Positions 17,114 to 26,376 are shown, counted from the first letter of the stretch. The stretch is 37,265 nucleotides of DNA from Rickettsiales endosymbiont of Peranema trichophorum (GCF_004210275.1 NZ_SCFA01000087.1:1-37265); one strand, 5' to 3'. Made by a program: numbers and translations. Notes: generated from the letters alone by a model not told the origin.

Positions 17114-17416
17114 CTATGAAATAAACTCCTGAATTCTTAAAACGGATACACATTGCCTGTGTCCATTCTTTCTACGGTAGTTATGTCTCCGCTTCTTCTT
17201 AAAGACTAACACCTTTTTAGACTTTTGATGAGATATGATCTCTGCTTTGACATGAGCGGAGTCTAAAAGGGGTGCTCCAACACGATCACCAATGGCCAAT
17301 ACATTGTCAAAAGTAACAACCGTTCCCACATCTCCATCGATACGCTCTATGCTTATTATATCGCCTACCTTGAGATGGTACTGCTTACTTCCAGTTTCTA
17401 TTACAGCAAAGGTCAT
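17114..17416 (-). CDS. rplU: 50S ribosomal protein L21
   Basis: Large-subunit ribosomal protein that binds 23S r[24 protein letters not shown] is the typical N-terminus, and the basic [16 protein letters not shown] near the C-terminus is the conserved L21 signature. From the ATG at 17416 the protein has 100 residues, the normal size. An in-frame ATG at 17458, preceded at a distance by GGGAG, would add 14 residues not expected in the family. First gene of the rplU-rpmA-tRNA-Ile group. Confidence 0.96.
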   Translation of the reverse strand: MTFAVIETGSKQYHLKVGDIISIERIDGDVGTVVTFDNVLAIGDRVGAPLLDSAHVKAEIISHQKSKKVLVFKKKRRHNYRRKNGHRQCVSVLRIQEFIS

Positions 17417-17535
17417 ATTTGTACACGCTAACTTATCAAAATTCAAACAATAGTACATCTTCTACTACTCCCTCGCCAAAAAGTCAAACAGTAAATTGAC
17501 TCTCAATGAGGTGGTAGATAAATAAAGTTCAGGCG

Positions 17536-18492
17536 TCAGTGATACAGCTTTTTCAGTGCTTCTAAGTCCTTAGTGATAACGACGTCAGTGAGGGCATTAT
17601 CAGCTAAGAGTTCATGATCTTGCAATAATTTTGGTCCATCTACCTGTATTTCAGCGACTTGATAACCACGACTTTTCCAGAATTCTAGGTAATCTCTAAC
17701 ATCCATGTGCTTCGACATCATTGCGACTGACCACTCTTGTACTACTGTGAGGTTTGGTGAGCGTGCGATCAAATTGACTGCTCCTTTTACAGCCTCTGGT
17801 TCGGAGCCTTCAATGTCCATTTGCAACAAATTGATGGCTTGAACATCATTCAAAACATCATCTAACTTTACGGATTTGACCTGAATCTCTTGCGCTTCGC
17901 TTGTTACATCGTCCTGTCCTTCAATTACGTACGAGCCGCCTGTATTAGCTCCCTCATAACGCTTTGCTGCAAACCTTAACGTTGTGGCTTGAGAGTAAGC
18001 TGCCCTGTCAAAGACCTTCACATTATCGCAATCATTTAGGATAATGTTGCTTTTTAGGAATCTTAAAGTGTATGGGTTTGGCTCAAAGCAGTACACGTGA
18101 CCGTTTTTCCCAGTCAATTTACTCATCTGTACTACGTGAAACCCAATGTGGCCACCTAGTGTTACTATGGTATCTCCTGGTTTTACTAATTTGTTTAGCA
18201 AATTCATTATGGGTCTCTCCCACTCCCTATTTTGGAGCAATATACGTGATACCCCTCCATCATTGAAATCAACCAAAATATTGTTACCGTTTCCATCGCG
18301 TATAACCATACCTCTTGGTCTTTCTAGTACAGCTAAATCTTGTGTGTCCAATTCATATTGTTCGTTGAGTACAGTTTTGCAGCGTTTATATTGTTTCCTA
18401 TGAATGAGTTTATATCGACTGTTAATGAGTGAACACAGTCCCAGTATCAACAAAAAGGCACCAATGGCATATGATATTTTGCGTATATTCAT
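17536..18492 (-). CDS. FkbM-family methyltransferase, membrane-anchored
   Basis: Predicted SAM-dependent methyltransferase of the FkbM type. With the ATG at 18492 (MNIRKISYAIG) it starts with one membrane helix (about residues 6-24), placing the catalytic domain on one face of the inner membrane. Numbered from the longer frame at 18546, the Rossmann motifs are VTLGGHIGFHVV (129-139), VYCFEPNP (151-158) and LLQMDIEGSEPEAVKGA (240-256). Motif I has Thr where the family commonly has Asp (xDVGANxG), but the glycines remain. FkbM enzymes O-methylate sugars or small molecules; the substrate here is unknown and the neighbours do not help. Family assignment is good, specific activity open. Confidence 0.85.
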   Translation of the reverse strand: MNIRKISYAIGAFLLILGLCSLINSRYKLIHRKQYKRCKTVLNEQYELDTQDLAVLERPRGMVIRDGNGNNILVDFNDGGVSRILLQNREWERPIMNLLNKLVKPGDTIVTLGGHIGFHVVQMSKLTGKNGHVYCFEPNPYTLRFLKSNIILNDCDNVKVFDRAAYSQATTLRFAAKRYEGANTGGSYVIEGQDDVTSEAQEIQVKSVKLDDVLNDVQAINLLQMDIEGSEPEAVKGAVNLIARSPNLTVVQEWSVAMMSKHMDVRDYLEFWKSRGYQVAEIQVDGPKLLQDHELLADNALTDVVITKDLEALKKLYH

Positions 18493-18608
18493 GATCGATG
18501 TAAAGTAAGTAAAGATGATGCGCGCATCATATCGTGCAATGGGCAAATGTCAATCAAAAAGTTCCTATAGACAAGGCGCACGGAGCACAATGCTACTTAA
18601 CGATTCAT

Positions 18609-19298
18609 CTATGCTTGGACATACCTGATCGGATCTGGTATGCCTGCTGCCTTAAAGGCTTCCAGACGTAAATGGCAGGCTTGGCAGATACCGCAAGAAA
18701 TGTCATCTACAGGATCGTAGCAAGTGATCGTATTTGAATAATCAACGCCTAGGCTTAGTCCTAACTTTATGATGTCGCGCTTGTGCATAAATTGAAGCGG
18801 TGCATGAATTATAAATTTTGCACCATCGCTTCCTGCTTTTGTACCAAGATTAGCACATGTTTGAAATGCTTCTACAAACTCTGCTCTACAATCAGGGTAT
18901 TGACTGTAATCGATTTGATTGACTCCAATGAACACATCGCTAGCGCCAACAGTTTCGGCATACCCTATTGCATATGACAAAAAGATCATATTACGAGCAG
19001 GGACGTATGTTACCGGAATTGTTTGAAACTCATCGTCAATGCAGTTTTTTGGTACCGCGATGTCATCAGTAAGCGCAGAGCCACCAAATACTCTCAAGTC
19101 TATTCGTGCAATTTTGTGATGAACACTAAACTTCAACTTGCTAATTGCTTTCTTTGCTATCTCTATTTCTACTGAATGCCTCTGTCCGTAATCGAACGTA
19201 AGGCAGTGTAGCTGATATCCCTCTGAGTTTGCGATCGCTAAAACTGTGGATGAATCAAGGCCGCTGCTAAACAACACTACAGCTTTTTTCATAGACAT
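18609..19298 (-). CDS. queC: 7-cyano-7-deazaguanine synthase QueC
   Basis: Converts 7-carboxy-7-deazaguanine to preQ0 with ATP and ammonia, a step in making the queuosine base of tRNA. The PP-loop is FSSGLDSS (residues 10-17), TFDYGQRH follows at 34-41, and the zinc-binding cysteines C193, C202, C205 and C208 (SCGICQACHLR) close the protein. 229 residues is the normal length. A start at the second Met (19292) is equally possible. No other queuosine gene is in the window; it sits 38 nt downstream of the carboxypeptidase gene on the same strand. Confidence 0.96.
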   Translation of the reverse strand: MSMKKAVVLFSSGLDSSTVLAIANSEGYQLHCLTFDYGQRHSVEIEIAKKAISKLKFSVHHKIARIDLRVFGGSALTDDIAVPKNCIDDEFQTIPVTYVPARNMIFLSYAIGYAETVGASDVFIGVNQIDYSQYPDCRAEFVEAFQTCANLGTKAGSDGAKFIIHAPLQFMHKRDIIKLGLSLGVDYSNTITCYDPVDDISCGICQACHLRLEAFKAAGIPDPIRYVQA

Positions 19299-19336
19299 GG
19301 CTTGAATGAAAAGTGTTTAGTATTATCCTTCATAAA

Positions 19337-20305
19337 TCACGATATCTTTTTCCTAGGGTTATTTAACACATTAAAGATGCTGTTGTACCTGAGTTTGTCT
19401 GGAGACGCTACAACCTTTGGTGAAAATTTTGTAGTTTTTATCGCTTTCAATTTTTCAAAGCCGTGATCGAGAAGCTCTATCATGTGTGCATCTCTAATTT
19501 CTTGAGAGTTTGCTCCTAGTACTATGCCTATCAATCTGCCATGCTGTTTTTTTGCTACTGTGACCAAGTTAAACCCGGAAGCGGATGTATAGCCAGTTTT
19601 CAAACCTTCTGCTCCGTTGTACTTCCTCAAAACATAATTATGTCCTTTTATTCTTTTGCCTTGGTAGTGAAACTCTCGTTTGGAAAAGAGGTGATAATAC
19701 TTGGGGTATTTTTTCATGAGTATTAACGCGAGTTTGCCCATATCTATAGCGGTAGTTACTTGCTTTTCATGATGTAGACCGTGCGCGTTCATAAAGTGTG
19801 TGTCCTTCATTCCAATCTGACTTGCTTTGATATTCATAATCCGTCTGAAGCTAGCTTCACTACCACCAATAGCTATACCCAATAGTTGTACAGCATCGTT
19901 TGCGGATTTGACTATAGCTGCTTCGATCAGTGTTTTGACGGACACCAGCTTTCCCACTTTTAGGCCTAATTTGCTTGGTGGTTGAGCTGCAACAACGGCT
20001 GGCACTTTTAGCATTTGATTCATTCTTAATTTTCCTTTATCTATTGCTTCAAATGTTAAAAGCAATGTCATCATCTTGGTAAGTGACGCGGGAAAACGGG
20101 TTTCATTAGCATTTTTAGCGTACAAGATCTGGCCAGTTTGAGAGTCAATGACAAGGCTAGCATATAACGGAGCATCTTCTATCTCAGATGTCCGTAATTT
20201 CTCAAATGCATGTGCCACATAACCAAGCTGTGTGGACATTATAAAAGATAATGCCACGAAAGAGGCTAAAAGGAATGTGTTTGAGGTACTCTTGCGATCA
20301 GTCAT
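19337..20305 (-). CDS. D-alanyl-D-alanine carboxypeptidase (S11 family, DacA/PBP5-like)
   Basis: Periplasmic low-molecular-weight penicillin-binding protein that trims the terminal D-Ala from peptidoglycan stem peptides. A hydrophobic N-terminal segment (about 10-33) ending in AHAF looks like a cleavable signal peptide. Active-site motifs are intact: SLTK (S74-K77), SAN (134-136) and KTG (236-238). At 322 residues it lacks the longer C-terminal domain and amphipathic anchor seen in E. coli PBP5, so it may be freely periplasmic. GAGG lies 4 nt before the ATG. The 5' leader contains short dispersed-repeat sequence (20333-20376). Confidence 0.93.
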   Translation of the reverse strand: MTDRKSTSNTFLLASFVALSFIMSTQLGYVAHAFEKLRTSEIEDAPLYASLVIDSQTGQILYAKNANETRFPASLTKMMTLLLTFEAIDKGKLRMNQMLKVPAVVAAQPPSKLGLKVGKLVSVKTLIEAAIVKSANDAVQLLGIAIGGSEASFRRIMNIKASQIGMKDTHFMNAHGLHHEKQVTTAIDMGKLALILMKKYPKYYHLFSKREFHYQGKRIKGHNYVLRKYNGAEGLKTGYTSASGFNLVTVAKKQHGRLIGIVLGANSQEIRDAHMIELLDHGFEKLKAIKTTKFSPKVVASPDKLRYNSIFNVLNNPRKKIS

Positions 20306-20332
20306 TGAGCCTCAAGAAACTCATTCCCCTTC

Positions 20333-20376
20333 TCCTTTGTGATTCCCGGTCCCCTCCTTTGTGATTCCCGGGAATC
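20333..20376. repeat. REP-like direct repeat and 14-bp palindrome
   Basis: TCCTTTGTGATTCCCGG occurs at 20333-20349 and again at 20355-20371 (period 22). The second copy ends in GATTCCCGGGAATC (20363-20376), a perfect palindrome. A related motif (TCCCTTGTCATGCCCG) appears near 37166. The form resembles the GTCATTCCCG...CGGGAATC palindromic repeats scattered in many alphaproteobacterial genomes. Confidence 0.6.
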
Positions 20377-20575
20377 CATTTGCCTTTTCCAACAACTTCA
20401 CAGACAACTTTTGCCCGAATTCTTTTCATTCCAATTAATTTGCGGACATACTACTATTATACCAATCCTCATTTTTAAATGATTCAAAACGGATTTTCTG
20501 AAACTCCCCTCTGCGCACGTATTTCAATACGCTGACGTAGCCTCATCCTCAAATCTATTTGCCTGATTTAATCTG

Positions 20576-20632
20576 AAATTTGGTACTATCTGACGCCTAG
20601 GTTAGTTTTGAGAGTCAGAAGGCACCAATTTT
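20576..20632 (-). terminator. Imperfect hairpin downstream of the RluD-type gene
   Basis: Arms at 20576-20594 and 20614-20632 match at 15 of 19 positions around a 19-nt loop. It begins 32 nt past the stop of the minus-strand rluD-like gene. No strong T-run follows, so a Rho-independent terminator is only a weak call. Confidence 0.3.
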
Positions 20633-20664
20633 AAGTTAATCAGACCTATATAGTGAAATAAATA

Positions 20665-21648
20665 CTACATTTTCCTTAATTCGCCAAGCAATTTTTCAAT
20701 ATCTTCTGGCAGGTTAGAGGCGCATCTTACAGGCTCAAGAGTAATTGGATGCTCAAACTCTAGGGCAGTTGCATGCAAAGCCTGCCGTCGAAATTGAGTA
20801 ATAGCAAGTATGGCACTGTCTGACAGCGATCGCAGATTGTGATTAATTCCAAGGCCGTATGTTTGATCGCCTATTAGTTGGTGGCCTTTATATGCGAAAT
20901 GAACTCTTATTTGATGAGTTCTGCCGGTCTCAAGTTGGCATTCCACCAAGGAAGCCCCTGTGGAGCCAAACATTTCTAGGGTCTTGTAATGTGTTACAGA
21001 GTCCTTACCACTATCCCTAGTCACAGCCATTTTAGTTCTGTTTCTTTTCTCTTTTGCCATCTTGGTGCGTATTGTACCGATAATTGGGCACATCACTCCA
21101 TATATTGCTGCCTGATATGTGCGTTTAATTGTGCGCAAAGAGAGTTGTTGAACTAATATGGAATGTGCTTGATTTGTCTTGGCAACAATCAATAGACCTG
21201 ACGTATCTTTATCAAGGCGGTGCACAATTCCTGGACGTTGATCATCTCCAGTATTTGCTAGTGTCATCCCTTGATTTTGTAAAATACTAACTAGGCTTTC
21301 TCTATTGTCGCCATTGCCTGGATGAGTGATAAGCCCTGCTGGTTTGTTGACAACCAAAAGATATTCATCCTGGTATACTATTTCTATACCGAAACGATCT
21401 GTGTCGCTCACGGCAATGTGGTGGTCGGTTGGGTTGGGAATCGCAACTTCGATACGTTGGTTTGGCCGAATTTTATAGGCTGGATCTGTGACCACTTGAC
21501 CATTGACAAATACATGCTCTCGTATTATTAAGTCCTTAATCTTTGAGCGCGACGTCGTTATAAGTTGTGCTGCCAAAAATTTATCTACTCGTTGTCCAGT
21601 ATCTGCTTCAAGGACTTGAAATTCCAATGTATTGATAAGTGTTGGCAT
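20665..21648 (-). CDS. rluD: RluA-family 23S rRNA pseudouridine synthase (RluD-like)
   Basis: Isomerises specific uridines of 23S rRNA to pseudouridine. An N-terminal S4 RNA-binding domain (GQRVDKFLAAQL ... FVNGQVV, residues 18-52) precedes the catalytic domain with RPGIVHRLDKDTSGLLIV, where D146 in HRLD is the catalytic aspartate. RTHQIRVHFAYKGHQLIGDQTYG is the other family signature. 327 residues and the S4 domain fit RluD best; RluC is the alternative. The start lies back-to-back with the small membrane protein gene at 21674. Confidence 0.93.
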   Translation of the reverse strand: MPTLINTLEFQVLEADTGQRVDKFLAAQLITTSRSKIKDLIIREHVFVNGQVVTDPAYKIRPNQRIEVAIPNPTDHHIAVSDTDRFGIEIVYQDEYLLVVNKPAGLITHPGNGDNRESLVSILQNQGMTLANTGDDQRPGIVHRLDKDTSGLLIVAKTNQAHSILVQQLSLRTIKRTYQAAIYGVMCPIIGTIRTKMAKEKRNRTKMAVTRDSGKDSVTHYKTLEMFGSTGASLVECQLETGRTHQIRVHFAYKGHQLIGDQTYGLGINHNLRSLSDSAILAITQFRRQALHATALEFEHPITLEPVRCASNLPEDIEKLLGELRKM

Positions 21649-21673
21649 TGTCTTGATAATACGAGGTGTGTGT

Positions 21674-22024
21674 GTGAATTCTAACCAAAATAATAAACAA
21701 GTAAGACATATAAAGCTATTTGTTTATTGTATGGGGCTCGTTATGATGACAGGTATGGGCGTCATATCCTACACCGTATACCACACACTTGTGAGTGGAG
21801 CTAGTGGAGCAAAATATTCCAAGAGATATGTTCGAAATTGTGAAGAAGATTTTGCGATTGACGTAGAAAGCGATGTGAAGCAAATGGTAAAAGAGGGTAA
21901 CGTCCTTCTGCTGTTGACAAAAAAGAACAGGGGGGTACAGCAAGTTTTAACAGTAGACTGTTGCAGCAAGAAGGTAGTTTCAAAGATAACTATTCAATCT
22001 GCAAACAGTGCTGACAACAATTAA
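21674..22024 (+). CDS. Small single-pass membrane protein, unrecognised
   Basis: About 116 residues starting at GTG (21674), which has CGAGG 7 nt upstream; longer in-frame TTG starts at 21632 or 21653 would run into the rluD start region. A short polar basic N-terminus is followed by one membrane helix (LFVYCMGLVMMTGMGVISYTV) and a soluble C-terminal domain with a CC pair near the end. This layout resembles small inner-membrane proteins of unknown function found in Alphaproteobacteria, but I cannot name a family. It lies 12 nt upstream of gltX and is probably co-transcribed with it. Confidence 0.7.
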   Translation: MNSNQNNKQVRHIKLFVYCMGLVMMTGMGVISYTVYHTLVSGASGAKYSKRYVRNCEEDFAIDVESDVKQMVKEGNVLLLLTKKNRGVQQVLTVDCCSKKVVSKITIQSANSADNN

Positions 22025-22036
22025 CGAGCGATCCGT

Positions 22037-23482
22037 ATGAATAAGAAACAGGTGATCACTAGATTTGCACCTTCTCCAACTGGTTTCCTACATATAGGGG
22101 GCGCTCGAACTGCACTATTTAATTGGTTATTTGCTAGGCACGAGGACGGCTTATTTTATTTGCGCATTGAGGATACGGATAAGGTCAGATCTACTAGCGC
22201 TGCCAAAAATGCAATCATTGAAGGTATGAAATGGCTCGAATTATACTGGAACAAATGTCCGGTTGCCTCTTCAAATGATGGAATCGTCTATCAATCAGAG
22301 AGGGAAGGGAGGCATAGGGAGATAGCAGAGATGTTAGTGGCCAAAGGCAACGCTTACTACTGTTATGCCTCTTTGGAGGAGATTGAGGCGTTTAGGGCCT
22401 TATATCCTAATAGGAGGTTCGAGAGCGAATGGCGAGACAAAAACGCTGACAAAAACTACAAAGGCCTCAAGTCCACAGTGAGATTGAAAGTTTCTAGGGA
22501 AGGAGTCACAACCGTTAAGGATGTTGTGAGAGGTACAGTTGAAGTGAGCAATGCAGAGCTTGACGACATGATAATGTTAAGGGCTGACGGTACCCCTACA
22601 TATATGCTGGCCGTTGTTGTGGATGATTTTGACATGGGGGTCACTCACGTCATCAGAGGTGATGATCATTTCACAAACACATTCAGACAATACCAAATCA
22701 TTCAAGCTATGAATTGGCCAGTACCGGAATATGCACATATACCATTGATACACGGTGATGATGGTAAAAAGCTTTCAAAACGGCATGGTGCTTTGGGGAT
22801 AGAGGCGTATGTAGAGATGGGATACTTACCGGAAGCGCTCTGTAACTATCTGCTGCGCCTTGGATGGAGTCACGGTGATGAGGAGATCTTGTCAAGGTCC
22901 CAGGCTACTTCATTATTTACGCTGAAGGGTTTAGGAGCATCCTCATCTCGCTTTGACATCAAGAAGTTAAATTATTTAAATGCTCATTATATGTCACATT
23001 TAGATGACGTTGCGCTTGTTCAGCTTGTGGCTCCAACGCTAGTGACCTGGGCGCAATCTTATGGAAAAGACGAGAGCTACGTCAAAAGCATGCTCTTAAA
23101 AGCGATGCCACAGCTAAAAGTGAGGGCGGAAACTTTAAATGACATATTAGAGGGGAGCAGGGTTTATATTACTCCAAAGCATGAAATTGACGCAAATGTG
23201 GATGGGATTTTAAAGGCGTTTGATGATGAAATGGCTTGGCGCTTGTTTAAGGTATTGGAGCAGGTAGAAGATTGGTCTACTGATGTCCTGACAGCGACCT
23301 GCAATGCCTTTAGCAGCGAAACGAACTGCAAGAGTGCTGGCATCATGAAGTTTTTGAGGGCTGGAGTTTTAGGTACGTCTGTATCAGCTCCAATACTTGA
23401 TGTGCTTGTTGTACTAGGCAAGCAGGAAACCTTGAGTAGGTTATCAAGCTGTTTGAAGAGAAAGACAGTAAATTTTTTGTAG
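22037..23482 (+). CDS. gltX: Glutamyl-tRNA synthetase
   Basis: Class I aminoacyl-tRNA synthetase for glutamate. The HIGH-type signature is PSPTGFLHIGGAR (HIGG, 19-22), the KMSKS-type loop is KKLSKRHG (244-251), and IEDTDKVRS at 44-52 is family-typical. The 481-residue length is normal. Alphaproteobacteria often have two copies, one able to mischarge tRNA-Gln for the GatCAB route; which of the two this is cannot be decided here. It follows the small membrane protein gene by 12 nt. Confidence 0.96.
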   Translation: MNKKQVITRFAPSPTGFLHIGGARTALFNWLFARHEDGLFYLRIEDTDKVRSTSAAKNAIIEGMKWLELYWNKCPVASSNDGIVYQSEREGRHREIAEMLVAKGNAYYCYASLEEIEAFRALYPNRRFESEWRDKNADKNYKGLKSTVRLKVSREGVTTVKDVVRGTVEVSNAELDDMIMLRADGTPTYMLAVVVDDFDMGVTHVIRGDDHFTNTFRQYQIIQAMNWPVPEYAHIPLIHGDDGKKLSKRHGALGIEAYVEMGYLPEALCNYLLRLGWSHGDEEILSRSQATSLFTLKGLGASSSRFDIKKLNYLNAHYMSHLDDVALVQLVAPTLVTWAQSYGKDESYVKSMLLKAMPQLKVRAETLNDILEGSRVYITPKHEIDANVDGILKAFDDEMAWRLFKVLEQVEDWSTDVLTATCNAFSSETNCKSAGIMKFLRAGVLGTSVSAPILDVLVVLGKQETLSRLSSCLKRKTVNFL

Positions 23483-23680
23483 CATATTTCAAACACTTGT
23501 ATTACAATGTCGTCAGGCTGCATAATTCGTTGATACGAATCTTATTATCCTCGGGATCGATGGTAATTGACCTTGTTGAGGGCTGTCCCTGGTGGACTTG
23601 AGGGTTTGCCAAACGGCCTATATCTGAACATAAAGGATCCAACGGATAGGTTAACTGACGGTTAATGCAGTCTCTGTCTT

Positions 23681-24493
23681 TTATGACTGCTGTTTGATGT
23701 CGGTCACATGATACTCAGCCCCCTCTATTTGTATGGTGACTAAGCTTTCTGCTTCTGCTACCCATTTGTGGTCGAGGATCGCCATTGTGCTGTGCCCAAA
23801 GGCAGTACCCAATGTTTTTCCAATTATCTTCTCTTGGTAGGTGATATTGGAGTGTTTGGCCATTGCTTGGTTTGTGGTGCATGTGACTTGATATAACCCC
23901 TTTCTAGGGCGACCAAGATGAGTAGTGCGTGCGACAACTTCTTGTCCTATATAACATCCTTTATGGTAATCAATTGCGTTTAGCTTATCAAATCCTAGCT
24001 CAAGTGGAAAGTGAAGCTCTGGCTCTATGTCTTCTGGCATATCTGGAATGGACATGTCTAGTCTCTTTTGATCGTACTGTCGTTTGGTGTCATGACAATC
24101 ATGCCTTACTTGCGATGACTGCATGAAGGATCTATAGCCTAGGTAAGAGCTTCTTGGATCTGGGAGCTCCTTCGTGCTGGATCTTTCAAAGCTGCCAATG
24201 ACGCTAAAATGGTTTGATAGGTCTGTGACCATTACACTTGAATTAAGCTTATACAGCATCAGTTTTTTGAGAAGAGATGTAAGGGAAGGCTTAGGGACAT
24301 CTAGGAGCAATTGGTCATCATCCTTAAATATGAAGGCATCGCAAAAGACCTTTCCTGTTGATGTGAGAATAAGGGTATATAGAGATTGGGACAACTTGTG
24401 TACATCGTTAGAGATGATTCCTTGAAGGAAGTTTATTTGATCGGTACCACTCACACTTATTACTGCGCGGTTGGAAAATACAAAGTGGGCCAT
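23681..24493 (-). CDS. ygfZ: Folate-binding protein YgfZ (GcvT-like)
   Basis: Tetrahydrofolate-binding member of the GcvT fold that supports synthesis or repair of certain Fe-S enzymes, including tRNA-modifying MiaB in E. coli. The diagnostic motif KGCYIGQEVVART (from residue 178, with C180) is intact, and the N-terminal GTDQINFLQGIISNDV is also typical. 270 residues, a usual alphaproteobacterial size. It follows glyA by 21 nt on the same strand, a sensible pairing since GlyA makes the one-carbon folates. Confidence 0.92.
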   Translation of the reverse strand: MAHFVFSNRAVISVSGTDQINFLQGIISNDVHKLSQSLYTLILTSTGKVFCDAFIFKDDDQLLLDVPKPSLTSLLKKLMLYKLNSSVMVTDLSNHFSVIGSFERSSTKELPDPRSSYLGYRSFMQSSQVRHDCHDTKRQYDQKRLDMSIPDMPEDIEPELHFPLELGFDKLNAIDYHKGCYIGQEVVARTTHLGRPRKGLYQVTCTTNQAMAKHSNITYQEKIIGKTLGTAFGHSTMAILDHKWVAEAESLVTIQIEGAEYHVTDIKQQS

Positions 24494-24514
24494 AACAAGA
24501 GTGTTGAATATATG

Positions 24515-25816
24515 CTAGTATATCGGGAATTGTTGGCATAAAGCGGCCACTTCTTTTTTGACCTTATCTTCTATCAATGAGTGTACTTCGTTGATTTTGG
24601 GGTCATTGTTTTCTGATGAGTGATCTAGTACGTCTGCGATCATGTTACCTATCTTTTCAAACTCCACCTTACCGAATCCTCTTGATGTACTTGCGGGTGT
24701 ACCCAATCTAATGCCGGAGGTGACAAAGGGTTTTTCATGTTCAAATGGTATACTATTTTTGTTACAGACAATGCCTGCCTTATTTAAGTTGTGATCTGCT
24801 AATTTGCCTGTGAGACCTTGTCTCCTGAGATCTATAAGTAATAAATGGCAATCTGTACCACATGTTAATACGTCATAGTTACGCTTCATCAATATATCTG
24901 CCAAAGTTTTTGCGTTGTCTATCACATTTTGCATGTACACTTTATAGCTAGGGTTCAAAGCTTCTTTAAACGCGACTGCCTTGGCGGCTATCGAGTGTAA
25001 TAGAGGGCCGCCTTGTATACCAGGGAACACAGCGCTATTAATCTTTTTTGCAATGACTTCGTCATTGGTTAAAATCATACCGCCCCTTGTACCGCGTAAA
25101 GTCTTATGTGTTGTGGTAGTGATAACGTCGGCGCAGTTCACGGGACTTGGGTATAGGCCGGCGGCGACTTGACCAGCAAAGTGTGCCATATCGACCATTA
25201 GATATGCTCCTATTTTTTGTGATATCTCCTTGAACTTTGTGAAGTCTATGAATCTTGGGTATGAGGAACAGCCTGCTATGATCAGGGATGGTTTATGTTT
25301 GAGGGCTAGAGTTTCAACCAAATCATAATCTATTAAGTAATCATTTACGGATACGTCATAAGAGATAGCATTAAACCACTTACCTGACATGCTGACTTGG
25401 GCGCCATGAGTAAGATGACCTCCTGAACTGAGCGACAGTCCCAAAATAGTGTCTCCGGGATTGAGAAGGGCAAAAAACACGGCTTGGTTAGCTTGGCAAC
25501 CGGAATGTGGTTGGACGTTTGCGAAGTTGACATTGAAAAGCTTTTTTGCTCTATCTATGGCCAAATTTTCAATTTGATCGACCACTTGGCATCCGGCATA
25601 ATATCTTTTTCCTGGATAGCCTTCTGCGTATTTGTTGGTGAGAATTGAGCCTTGTGCTTCCAGCACTGCTTTGCTTACTGTATTTTCGGAGGCTATCAAT
25701 TCTATTTCTGACTGTTGTCTTTGAAGTTCGGCTTGAATAAGGGAATAAATTTCTGGATCTGCGTCTTGCAACGGAGAGGTGTAGAAGTTTCTGATATCGT
25801 GATTATGTGTATTCAT
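24515..25816 (-). CDS. glyA: Serine hydroxymethyltransferase
   Basis: PLP enzyme that converts serine and tetrahydrofolate to glycine and 5,10-methylene-THF. The PLP lysine lies in [14 protein letters not shown] (K238 from the chosen start). [30 protein letters not shown]-like text, HSGCQANQ and [12 protein letters not shown] are further signatures. I take the ATG at 25816, which has AGGAG 7 nt upstream and gives 433 residues; the in-frame ATG at 25843 would run into the tRNA gene. It is the first protein gene after tRNA-Met on this strand and precedes ygfZ. Confidence 0.97.
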   Translation of the reverse strand: MNTHNHDIRNFYTSPLQDADPEIYSLIQAELQRQQSEIELIASENTVSKAVLEAQGSILTNKYAEGYPGKRYYAGCQVVDQIENLAIDRAKKLFNVNFANVQPHSGCQANQAVFFALLNPGDTILGLSLSSGGHLTHGAQVSMSGKWFNAISYDVSVNDYLIDYDLVETLALKHKPSLIIAGCSSYPRFIDFTKFKEISQKIGAYLMVDMAHFAGQVAAGLYPSPVNCADVITTTTHKTLRGTRGGMILTNDEVIAKKINSAVFPGIQGGPLLHSIAAKAVAFKEALNPSYKVYMQNVIDNAKTLADILMKRNYDVLTCGTDCHLLLIDLRRQGLTGKLADHNLNKAGIVCNKNSIPFEHEKPFVTSGIRLGTPASTSRGFGKVEFEKIGNMIADVLDHSSENNDPKINEVHSLIEDKVKKEVAALCQQFPIY

Positions 25817-25842
25817 TGTACGCTCCTGGTGTTGACTGAGCA

Positions 25843-25919
25843 TGGTAGCGGAGGAGGGATTCGAACCCCCGACACAAGGATTATGATTCCTCTGCTCTAA
25901 CCAACTGAGCTACACCGCC
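25843..25919 (-). tRNA. tRNA-Met(CAT), elongator type
   Basis: Minus-strand cloverleaf with anticodon loop ATCATAA (CAT), D arm GCTCAGTTGGTTAGAGC, T arm GGGGG-TTCGAAT-CCCTC and encoded CCA (25843-25845). The acceptor stem GGCGGTG/CTCCGCT pairs except at position 6:67, where T faces T. The sequence resembles alphaproteobacterial elongator tRNA-Met rather than initiator; a lysidine-type tRNA-Ile2 is the less likely alternative. It lies 26 nt upstream of glyA. Confidence 0.93.
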
Positions 25920-26028
25920 GTAATTCCATTGACGTTTGTACTTTAGCAATGTTATTACTTTTTACAACCATTTTTACGACATAAATTTTTTAGAATTCAA
26001 AGAAGTGCAAAATACTATCTCTTAGTGC

Positions 26029-26056
26029 TTGCAATTCTGGTATATATGATTACAAT
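26029..26056 (+). promoter_or_regulatory. Putative sigma-70 promoter for rpmI-rplT
   Basis: TTGCAA at 26029-26034 and TACAAT at 26051-26056 with a 16-nt spacer. A leader of about 85 nt would precede rpmI. infC, which normally opens this operon, is not present upstream, so a local promoter is needed. Confidence 0.5.
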
Positions 26057-26146
26057 GCAAACTAATAGCTACAAAATCGTACTGACAATACAGCGTGCTA
26101 TGGCTTCTTTTTGTTTGTATGGTTTGATTGTATATGGAGATAAAAT

Positions 26147-26347
26147 ATGCCCAAGATGAAAACAAAAAGTAGTGCTAAAAAAAGATTTGGTATGACTGGC
26201 ACCGGTAAGGTTTCTGCTTCTCAAGCCAATAAAAGGCACAATATGCGTAAAAGAAGCAAGCGTCAGCTTAGAAATCAAAGGGGTACAGCTGTTCTGAATG
26301 CTGTTGAAGCAAGAAGAGCTATTGCATACATGCCTTATGGAGTTTAA
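26147..26347 (+). CDS. rpmI: 50S ribosomal protein L35
   Basis: Small basic large-subunit protein, 66 residues. [22 protein letters not shown] is the characteristic N-terminus and [14 protein letters not shown] the middle signature. GGAG lies 7 nt upstream of the ATG. It is paired with rplT 29 nt downstream, as in most bacteria, but without infC in front. Confidence 0.97.
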   Translation: MPKMKTKSSAKKRFGMTGTGKVSASQANKRHNMRKRSKRQLRNQRGTAVLNAVEARRAIAYMPYGV

Positions 26348-26376
26348 ACAGTACAAAAATTGATTAGGAGTTTAGT

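Larger units (their letters stand above)
20306..20664. other. 359-bp intergenic region with repeat remnants
   Basis: No gene is visible in this gap between the carboxypeptidase start and the pseudouridine-synthase end. It holds the direct repeat at 20333-20376, an AT-rich stretch with no feature I can name (about 20400-20560), and an imperfect hairpin at 20576-20632. It looks like degraded dispersed-repeat DNA plus a leader. Confidence 0.5.

Noticed and set aside
23483-23680. Possible small RNA between gltX and ygfZ
   Set aside because: There is a small ATTCGT-TGAT-ACGAAT hairpin, but I found no signature of 4.5S RNA, 6S RNA, RNase P RNA or tmRNA.
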